Shown piece by piece: positions 55,823 to 64,000 of a stretch of DNA of 64,000 bases; the first letter of the stretch is position 1, and each line of letters begins with the position of its first letter. Location of the stretch: NCBI GenBank assembly GCA_039707655.1, contig CM077664.1, positions 24,354,781-24,418,780 on the forward strand, written 5' to 3'. The stretch is from Elymus sibiricus (Eukaryota; Streptophyta; Magnoliopsida; Poales; Poaceae). Below the pieces are notes generated by a model, which saw only the letters and a list, made by a program, of their open reading frames with translations, did not search any database and was not told where the DNA came from. A program made the translations under genes and the position numbers.

Positions 55823-56358
55823 TGTCGGTGTCAAAACTGGCAGACCTCGGGGTAGGGGGTCCCGATCTGTGGATCACGGACAGATGGTAACAGGAACAGA
55901 GAGACGATACTTTACCCTGGTTCGGGCCCTCTTGATGGAGGTAAAACCCTACGTGACTTTGTTGATGGAGCTATGCGAACCCTTGGAATGGAGCAGGGGG
56001 CGGCTTATATAGCGAGTCCTAGCCTTCCCATCAACGCTGCCATTACTAGGGGGTTTAAGGGTGCCAGGTAATGGGCACATTCATTACAATTAATACAGGA
56101 GAACGTGTGTCTCGACCGTTGCGCTCCTGGAGACTCCTGGTCTTCTCTGGTCGAGTGACTTTCGGGTGCTCCGAGTGAAACAGGTCTGTCGAGTGAACTC
56201 TTGCCTCCCGAGTGGTTTGATGAACTCCGAGTGAATGTCAGTCTTCAGAACTCTTGGTTGCTGATATGGCCCTAGGGCCCAGTGTAAGACATGTAGTGTC
56301 CTAGGGTAGGGTCTATAGGTCAGGCCTATTACCCTATCCCTAGTACATGCCCTCGTCA
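55823..56358 (-). mobile_element. Mosaic gypsy 3' LTR, minus orientation (536 bp)
   Basis: The first 130 bases (TGTCGGTGTCAAAACTGG... to GGTAAAACCCTACGT) match the family X LTR at 28052. From about 55955 the sequence matches the reverse complement of the LTR family inside NLR-1 (2383-2957), ending CATGCCCTCGTCA. It is followed by TTAGCCCCCGAATCGG, the complement of a polypurine tract. Confidence 0.75.
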
Positions 56359-56947
56359 TTAGCCCCCGAATCGGTCGAGGTTAGGCCGGTCGAGTCAAGG
56401 CGAATTCCCAGGCGAGTTAAGCGCTACGGAGGCGCTCAAGAACTCTCACTGGTCATTTAGACGCCCTTGTTTTCGAGCGGCACCTCGACGGATTCTGGAC
56501 CATATGACGCCCGAGTGAAACGAGTAGTCTTCATCCGAATGTGTAGTTTCCATCTGAGTGAAATGAGTAGTCTTCATCCGAGTGGCGGAGCGGATCCGCG
56601 CGTTTATGGAATGTCTTCAAAGGCGAGTCATCGGATAGCTGGAATCCGGATCTTGCGGGATTTGAAATCGGCGACGAGCGCGCGCGAACGGTTGCGGCGT
56701 GGTGAGTGGGGAAAGTGGGGCGTGACGCCTCGATTTTCGCCCCGCTTTCCACCACGTACCGCTGGATCTTCGACGGCGCGATTTGAGGAGATTTGCGGGC
56801 CCACGATTCAGCGGCGTGGATTGGGAAGCGGTGCGGGCGGCGATATAAGGGGCGGCCGCGGCGGGGAGAAAGAGAAGACCAGATCCCCTCTTCTCCACTC
56901 CCCCCATTCCGCCTGAATCCTCCTCAGCGCTGAAGAGCTTGGCGGTG
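56359..56947. other. Region between LTR and antisense gene 2
   Basis: No gene. Several CCGAGTGAA/TTCATCCGAGTG repeats. GGCGATATAAGGGGCGGCC at about 56840 contains a TATA-like GATATAAGG about 105 bp upstream of the ATG at 56948 and may drive the antisense gene. Confidence 0.4.
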
Positions 56948-59043
56948 ATGGCGAAAGACAAGACGGCGAAGCTTGAGAAAGCGAAGAAGGTGGCGAAGGG
57001 GAGGAAAGCGTCGAGCTCCCGAGCTGCGCTCCCGCCCAGGTGGATCCAGGGAGACTGGATCCCGCCGACCACCACGGTCGACGACGTCAGCGGGCTCGTC
57101 GTGGACGGGCTGATCCGCGACGGGACCTGGAGGTTGTCGGAAGAAGGGGAGACCGAGCCCGCGCCGCGCCCCGGGGAACGAGTGCTCCTCACCACGCACG
57201 TCGAGCGAGGTTTCTCCATGCCACCCCACCTTTTTTTTGCGGATTCTTGAACTTCTTCGGTGCACAACTCCATCATCTGCCTCCCAATACCATCATGTAT
57301 CTTGCTGCGTTCGTTTCTCCGTGCGAGAACTTTCTTGGTTGTCAGCCGTACTGGGGTTTGTTCAAACATATTTTCACGTGGCGATCTCAATCGGTTAAGA
57401 AGGTTGAGCCCGATGGAGAGAGGACGCACGTGATTCAGATGTGCGGTGGTTTAGGTATTCAGATGAGGGGTAAGAGTGCCTTCCCATCTATGTCTTTTCC
57501 TGACTCGGTGAGGGGTTGGTAGTCGACCTGGTTCTACTGCAACGACCTGCCAAGCTCTGGCTCGTCGACATGCCTTCCTCCTTACACGACTGAAAGGGTT
57601 CAGACTCCTCCCTCGCTGACGGTTGACAAAAAGGAGAAGACGGATGTAGGGATCTTGATGACCGCAGTGGTTAGCTTGATTCAGGGTGGATTGACTGGCC
57701 TGGACCTTCTGGAGGTCTTTCTTAGTCGGAGGATCCAGCCGCTGCAGGAGCGGGCTCACCCCATGTGGCGCTACACTGGGGCCAACGACTCGACCCGAGT
57801 GCATCCAGAAGATGTCGAGGAGAAAACGGTGGAACAGTGGATCAGGTGCATCACTGGCGCGTGCGACAATCCGCGAGGGTCGAGACGGATCCTGCCCTAC
57901 GACGCCAACAACCTGCCGTTGGAGGTATGACATGCATTTCCGAGTGAATCACTTATGCGCCAATCTTCCGAGTGAACTGAGTAATCTGACTGAACCGACT
58001 GTCTCTGATCTTTGTGTCTTGCAGGAGTTCCAGAAGATGTTATCGCCTGTGCCGAATGGAGAGCAACTTGTCGGAGGCGCGGAGAGCGAACATGGCAGCG
58101 CCGGGGGCAGCTTCGCGGAGGACAGTGAAGAGGAAAGTGAGGACTCGGAAGGGAGCGACGACGTCGAGTCTTCTTTGTCTCCGGAGTTGGGCTTCGAGCA
58201 CGGCTCCAAGCGAGCTCAAGATCCGAGTGCTGACCTGGAGAAGGAGGCGGCTCCGAGTGCCAAGGCTCCGAAGCGCACTCGGACGTCATCGCCTGCGCTG
58301 ACTGAGAAGGCTGCCAAGCAGCCCAAGGTCACCTCCCCCAAGCCTCGGAAGGCTCTGCCCCGGATCATGGTCGCTGTGCCTGTCGCCTCAACGTGAGTAT
58401 CTTTTCTGTCTTTGTCAACTTTCGTGAACTCTTCTGACCAAGTGCATCTTATGAACCAGTGCTGCAACCTCGACGACGTCTCCCATGCAGATTGACGGGG
58501 ACCGCGTCGAGGCCGAGTCGGCAGATGCAGCCACTTCTCGAAAAGGTAACAGTGACTTCATTTTTGCTTCGACCTGTCATTCGACTGAAATGCCTTCATC
58601 CGATTGAATCGTGTATTGCGACTGATTGTGTCGAGTGAACATAATGCTTGCTGAGGTCATCCATGTCGGAGATGATGATGAAGAGCCGCCACGGAGGAAC
58701 ACTGAGAAGGAGACCCCAGTTCCGACTGCTCCTCAGGCCACCACACGGAAGACGCCGCCGAACAAAGTGCCTCGAGCTCCACCTGCGCCTGCTTTGACCG
58801 TGCCTCTGGGGCAAGGTTCTCAGGCTAGGGCTGGTCCTGCCGCGGCTCCGTCGACTGCCCTGGCTTCGGTTCCGACTGCTCCCGTCAACATCTTCAATCT
58901 GTACAAGACGCCGGAGGACCAAACCGGGGCCAGCAAGGAGGCGATGATCCAGGCGGAACTGATGACCCAGCGGGTCACGGAGATGTGCGTGGCTGGGAAG
59001 TTGGCTTATGATGCCAGTGCCGCTCTCCAGGAGAACGTTCGAG
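56948..59043 (+). pseudogene. 'Putative gypsy-type transposon' gene (PF04195-like), second family
   Basis: It starts MAKDKTAKLEKAKKVAKGRK (basic), then PPRWIQGDWIPPTTT; the PF04195-like core LHHLPPNTIMYLAAFVSPCE and WGLFKHIF follows in another frame after a T-run frameshift near 57230. A TAG at about 57522 interrupts the domain, which resumes with LLEVFLSRRIQPLQERAHPMW. Later exon-like parts are 58026-58393 (Glu/Ser-rich, then basic) and about 58640-59043 (Pro/Ala-rich, then MIQAELMTQRVTEMCVAGKL), with GT/AG introns between. As at 29143-32435, the gene lies antisense to its host LTR element. Compared with that gene it lacks the C-terminal exons, cut off by the duplication join. Confidence 0.7.
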
Positions 59044-59129
59044 TAAGTGCCCTTGTAAGTTGATCTCCAAGTCTTTTTTCTTCAGTAGGAATTGCAGTTG
59101 GAAAGTATCCGGTACACCCAGTGGCTGTT

Positions 59130-59655
59130 GTTGTCTCTTTTTTTTTGTGTTTGGCCATCACTCGGATCGGGCGGACCGTTCCGAGTGGATTCAATTCCAG
59201 TGGGGGCACGCTGAGTGCACCCACTGAGTGTAGTCCCCGAGACTGCTGTCGGTCGCGGGCGGTCGGCGGGAGTCTTAGAACTTAGACTTTGCTCTGTTGT
59301 TGCTGTTGTTTTTTTTTTGCTGTCTGGCCATCACTCGGATCGGGCGGACCGTTCCGAGTGGATACCATTCCAGTGGGGGCACGCTGAGTGCACCCACTGG
59401 GTGTAGTCCCTGAGACTACCGTCGACTGCGGGCAGTCGGCGGAAGTCTTAGAACTTAGGATCTAATACTGGTCAAGCTTGTTGCTTCCAGAAGCGTCGAT
59501 CTCTGGGCACTCGGAACTTTTTGTCTTGTTTTTTTTGTATTTGGCCATCACTCAGATCGGGCGGACCGTTCCGAGTGGATTCCATTCCAGTGGGGGCACG
59601 CTGAGTGCACCCACTGGGTGTAGTCCCCGAGACTACCGTCGACTGCGGGCAGACG
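59130..59655. repeat. Tandem repeat in the intron of antisense gene 2
   Basis: Three units around TTTGGCCATCACTCGGATCG, centred at about 59152, 59326 and 59543, each including GGGGGCACGCTGAGTGCACC and AGTCCCCGAGACT. The third unit is cut short by the segmental duplication junction at about 59655. Confidence 0.85.
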
Positions 59656-60416
59656 GTGGAAGCGGGGCGCGGCGGGCGAGGTAGAGCGGCGACGGGATGG
59701 GGCCGGGGTAGGCGGGGCAGCAGGCGCGGGATGGGGGCGGGGTAGGCGGGCCAGCGGGCGCGGGCGCATGCATGCTCGCCACAGTTGGCGGCACGTCCAG
59801 CTGGGGGCGGGGTAGGCGGGCGCGGGCGCATGCATGCACGCCGCAATTGGCGGCACGTCCAGCATCAGCCAAAAAACCACCCCGTATTCGTATACGTACA
59901 GTGCGTGGGCGGCCCGGCGGGTGGGCAGATTTTTTTTAACACCATTTCAAAATATGCCCATCATGCCCCTGATTATGAAAGGGTATCGGACAATCTGAGC
60001 CATCCTTGTATTAGGGGGGTCTACCGAAGCGGAAGTGGGATAATAAATAAACAAACAATTGTGTATTTCAAACTTAATAACTGAAATTACTCTATTTGTT
60101 CCTCTAACGACAAGTGCACAGCTTCAGGACCATATCAGCATTGCTGGAGCTGGAACAGAAGACTCTTCTGCCCCATCTGCTGGGTAACTGACAGTGTCCA
60201 ACATTCTCCAGGCATGGCAATGGCAGCAAAAAGGAAAAGGAACCATCTATGTCTTCGTGCACTTGGGGGTGCGCAATCCTGAAGGGAAGAATATGATGGA
60301 CTCTGCAACCAGTAATGCCAATTATGCAGCTGGAAACTCAACCTGGAATGATGTTGCTGTAAACTAAAACTGCATTTCAACAAATTCGTGCTGAAATTGG
60401 GGAGAGCAATGTTTAA

Positions 60417-60738
60417 TGCATTTGGATCAGCGTTCCTTCTCACACCAGCCATCTCCAGGCTCCAGCAGCAGCATCCTGAAGCTGTACACATCAGACTTGC
60501 TGGATATGACACCAAAGCTCCGGGATATCAATCTCGGGAGCTATGTAGCTGACGGTTCCCCGCATGGCGCTCAGTGGCATGAAACTGCCGCCCCTCGGGT
60601 ACGGTTTCGCAAGCCCGAAATCGGCGACCTTGGGACGAAATTGCTGTCGAGAAGGATGTTGTGCGGCTTGATGTCAAAGTGCAGAATCTGCATGTCGCAA
60701 ACCTGGTGCAAGTAGTTGATCCCCCTGGAAATGCGCAA
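60417..60738 (-). pseudogene. LRK10-like kinase fragment (copy C)
   Basis: Nearly identical to copy B (50198-50519) and carries the same two frameshifts, plus single-base differences such as GCTGACGG for GCCGACGG. It arose from the tandem duplication after the kinase had already died. Confidence 0.85.
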
Positions 60739-60753
60739 AGTAAATATACATGC

Positions 60754-63700
60754 ACAATAATTTGATGGTGGTTTCTGCGTTGTGCAGAAATTCTTCAGAC
60801 TCATAATATGGCACATGGAGGATACCCAAACGCTGGCTTGGTGATACGAAAGTGTTATATAGTGCTTAGTCTCTTTTCAATTAATATATTGTCCATTTTC
60901 ATTGTCTTTAGTCTGTCGGTATTATTATCAATGCTCTACTTTTCCATGCATCACCAAATTTTTTTTTTTACGGTATGTAGTTGAGACCGGTAATGTGTGC
61001 TTTGTAATTGATGTAAGAAAACCTGGATCGAAATTTACTGTCATGGCATCTTCTTTTGTTTTCCTGCTCGAACGTAGTTTGTTTATGAAGGTGGCGACCA
61101 CGTGCATCCACGAGGGGCGTTGTTCAAAAGATGCGCGCGCGTTGGATGCATCGTAAACTAATCTACTACCGTACTAGCTGTTTGGAGCGCGTCGCCAGTC
61201 ACCAAGCCCCGATCGAGGTCAGATCTAAACCAGCTAGCAGCAGCTGACTTCCCACTGGGGCTCTTGGCCTTTCGCTGTTTAGTTAAACTGTAGATAATTG
61301 ACAGTTGTTGTCACCCGGCCGGCTCTGAGCGCTCATTGAGTTGTTTATGCACCGTACTCCAAGAAGCTGTACTACGCGACACTGCATGCATGTTTCGATG
61401 GAGTGGATACTCGAATTAAGCTGCGCCCAGTGGGTGTAATAATGTGCACACTAACTAATGGGTGTAATGGTAGGTTTCGAGTCCATGCGCCAACCAAGGA
61501 GGAATCTTACACAAACGACAAATAAAAGGGCAAACGGGCAGTGTGCAAATTTTCTAACACGGCTTATATCATATGACACGAGTTTTGAGAAGTTTGGGAT
61601 CGTTGGGTGCACCACGAACGCTAATGGCTTCTTTGCTTGTGCATAACAATCAATTATTGGTCGACACCACTCGTGTTGTATACTCTACAATCTACATACA
61701 TGGTAGCATGGCAAATGCGACAAGGTTATTGAATTCATGCTCCAGCTAGTTGCTTCAAAAATCGGAACAATATATTTCAACACTCCACCTCAAGTCTAGT
61801 CTTTTTTAGCCCTTAGACGTGGGATCGATGTAGGCCATAATTTTTGTTAATACTGCGTTGGCAGGGTCTTCAACTCAAGACTTCCTGGCGCATACCATTT
61901 TGAATTCATATGCTCCAACCAACTGTTTCAAAAACTTTGAACTGTGGGAGAGGGTTGGACATTATACATCAACAACGGTGTATGGGAAATAATACATACA
62001 TAACTACCTACGGAGTGTTAGTCTGTTGCAGTCAAATACATATTTTGACATATTGTTTTCTTTGACCAGCGATTACATCAATAATATATGAGATGTATAC
62101 TAAAATACTGCACCACTGAAAAACTCGTTTCAAATATGAATTTGACAGTATAATTTTTAGACATACATCTCAAACATTATTTAAGGCATATTTCAGTCGC
62201 TTGAAATAGGGTAGAACTAATGAAGTTTAAACAAGCTTAAAATGAATACAATATTGATCTTTGTTATAAGGTCATGTTGCAAGGAATTCAATATACAAAA
62301 ACTCGAAAATACAATTTTAGTTCAAAATATATCAATCATATAAATTATCATGTGGAAAAAGTGTATGGATTTTGTTTGGAGGGTGAGAAGAGAAAATCGG
62401 ATGCAGAAGTAGAGAGAGAGAGAGAGAGAGAGAGTAACCCGCGTGGGCGGAGTAATACCAAATTGCGAAAAACTAAAATACAAGGGCTGTATATGTATCC
62501 TCTCCACCACGCATGGATTTAGCAGCGGCACCCACGGAGAGCACCGCCTCGGCGACGGGGCCGTCGTGAGTGCCGCATCTGCCACATGTGCCTACGATAG
62601 TGCCTCGTCGTCGATGGGCGCCGGGAGCACCACCGCCTCGTCCACTAGCGCCGACGTGGCCACTGGGCCGTGGCCACAGGATCACCTTTTGTTCTCTGTT
62701 TGTTTTTTGCTAAAATGGATGATTTTCAATTTGCTAAAATAAGCTAGGTTTATACTATTTATTTAGATAATGGGTTCTTGCTTCTACTAACTAACGCACC
62801 TTAATTTCTGTGGTAATTATTCTTCTATATAGCCCGCCAAAATAAAATTCTAAAAATTCTGATATGTGTAGTTGGTTATATCATGTGTGATGTATATATT
62901 ATTGTAGCTAGTTATATTAGTGGTAAATCTCAAAATGCTAGGAATATATATAGTTTAATCTGTTAATTGTTAGAAAGTTAGCTATTGGTCTAAATATATA
63001 TTAATTTGCAAATACTAATTATTAGCGTAAAAATCCGGGAAAGATCACCCGAGCTACGATTGACTATATGTCAAGTCCTCCAGCGAGGAGAGGCCGCCCG
63101 AGCTTCCCCTTTCCGAGGATGAGGACAGGCCGAGGACGCCCTCCAACCTCTTGACTTCCGAGGACTCCGAGTATGTCGCTCTCATGGATGGGATGCCCTT
63201 GCCGACCGACGAGGAGGAGGCACAGGAGGAGGAGGAGAACGACGATGGCGATGAGGATGATGAGGAGGTGGAGGACGACGACGACAACCAGCCGACGGTC
63301 AGTGGCAAGCGTTGTCGCCCAGACGATGGCCAGGAGGGGGCATCAAAGAAGAAGAAGTTCTAGATGCTTCTATATACATACATGTCGATATAGGTAGCTT
63401 TAATTTTATGGTTTGATCGACTTGTGGAACTCCCTCCTAGTGCATCTGGACTTGTTGCTTCTATTTTGGTTGTTGCTATTTGACATGTGACTGTTTATTA
63501 TTTTTATATTTATGCATGCATGCAATAATTTCTATGTTTATATGTGTAGCTCGTGGTACTTTAGATCAAATGCTATGAGTAGCCGTTGTGGGATCCTCCG
63601 GAGAATCGAGTAGTGAGTGCAAAAGATATAATAAACATCAACACTCAGTAGTCACTAGTGCAGCGACGTCCTATATAAACGGTTTTTAACCCTTTTCGTG

Positions 63701-64000
63701 ACATAGTTTTAAACCGTCGCCTTACCTATGTGTGCGATAGGGGGGTCCATCCCACACGACCCAGAAAATCGTCGGCGATAGGGAGTAAGAATGGATATGT
63801 TTGGCAGAACTAAACGTATGCGATGCTTGTATCTATCCCAAACGTGAGTCGTCACACAACTGTTTGCGATATAACAAATTTCCCAAATGCTCCATCCTTA
63901 CTACTCGTGTGGGATGGCATTACCATCACACGTGCTATTCTGTGGTGCAACGTTTACGCTGCGTGCCCATCACAAACAGTTCATGATTGCCAAGCGTGTA
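60754..64000. repeat. Segmental repeat unit, copy C (partial)
   Basis: Corresponds to 50535-53789. Microsatellite differences: poly-T at about 60959-60968 and a shorter AG run (about 62410-62433). The gypsy LTR of the unit would begin just beyond the window. Confidence 0.92.
63031..63363 (+). pseudogene. Acidic protein C-terminal exon (copy C)
   Basis: The same frame and end (KKKKF, TAG at 63361-63363) as copy B, with a few base differences (for example GTCAAG for GTCGAG near 63071, and CCCTTG for CCCTCG near 63197). Confidence 0.4.

Larger units (their letters stand above)
49436..59655. repeat. Tandem segmental duplication, first unit (about 10.2 kb)
   Basis: Sequence from GTGGAAGCGGGGCGCGGCGG (about 49438) reappears at about 59657 and then runs in register to the window end at 64000. 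The offset is 10219 at the start and 10211 near the end, the change reflecting poly-T and AG microsatellite length. Differences seen by eye are few single bases, so the event is recent. Confidence 0.92.
59656..64000. repeat. Tandem segmental duplication, second unit (cut by window end)
   Basis: A near-identical copy of 49436-53789, joined directly to the intron repeat of the antisense gene. It continues past the window edge, so the total copy number is unknown. Confidence 0.92.

Overview
The window looks like a transposon-rich interval of a grass genome, most likely Triticeae (wheat, Aegilops or a relative). The reasons are gypsy LTRs beginning TGATACGTCTCC, gypsy elements carrying antisense 'putative gypsy-type transposon' ORFs, a CACTA element with GCCGAGAG/CTCGGC subterminal repeats, grass-type LINEs, and RPM1-like NLR and LRK10-like kinase fragments. 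It holds no bacterial-style operons, CRISPR arrays, rRNA genes or convincing tRNA genes. All calls come from reading the sequence and from family knowledge; no database search was run.

Region 1 (1-13607) is a broken RPM1-like CC-NB-ARC-LRR gene. A gypsy LTR element entered between the CC and NB-ARC domains (TSD GTGGG). The leader, CC domain and LTR were then tandemly duplicated, so two CC ORFs precede one NB-ARC. A 5.4 kb antisense LINE splits the NB-ARC (11-bp TSD), and a 1-nt frameshift separates NB-ARC from LRR.

Region 2 (13608-22064) is downstream flank built from repeated modules. A 5.4 kb non-autonomous CACTA element (16022-21422, TSD TAT) sits in it and carries a small ORF with an RNase H1-type hybrid-binding domain and a hydrophobic tail.

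Region 3 (22065-28051) is a decayed LRK10-like kinase (minus strand) joined to a 5.3 kb repeat unit that recurs at 50535 and 60754. The unit contains an acidic-protein exon and a gypsy LTR with the start of gag.

Region 4 (28052-39347) is nested gypsy debris: a minus-oriented LTR with an antisense multi-exon gene, a second minus-oriented LTR with its long 3' internal region, a long near-perfect inverted repeat (about 490-bp arms), and a solo LTR.

Region 5 (39348-43387) is a second NLR fragment, LRR only, interrupted by a LINE/SINE composite with a 17-bp TSD and ended by a deletion into the 3' UTR.

Region 6 (43388-49865) has the only apparently intact large gene, a FAR1/MULE-type transposase-like protein. 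It is followed by a 321-bp tandem repeat and a minus-strand gene of unknown function.

Region 7 (49436-64000) is a recent head-to-tail duplication with a period of about 10.2 kb. Each copy carries a kinase fragment and the repeat unit; the first copy also ends in a gypsy LTR plus antisense gene.

Overall this reads as a resistance-gene locus (NLR next to LRK10-like kinases) in which every resistance gene visible has been broken by transposons, frameshifts or deletions, while the locus kept growing by segmental duplication.
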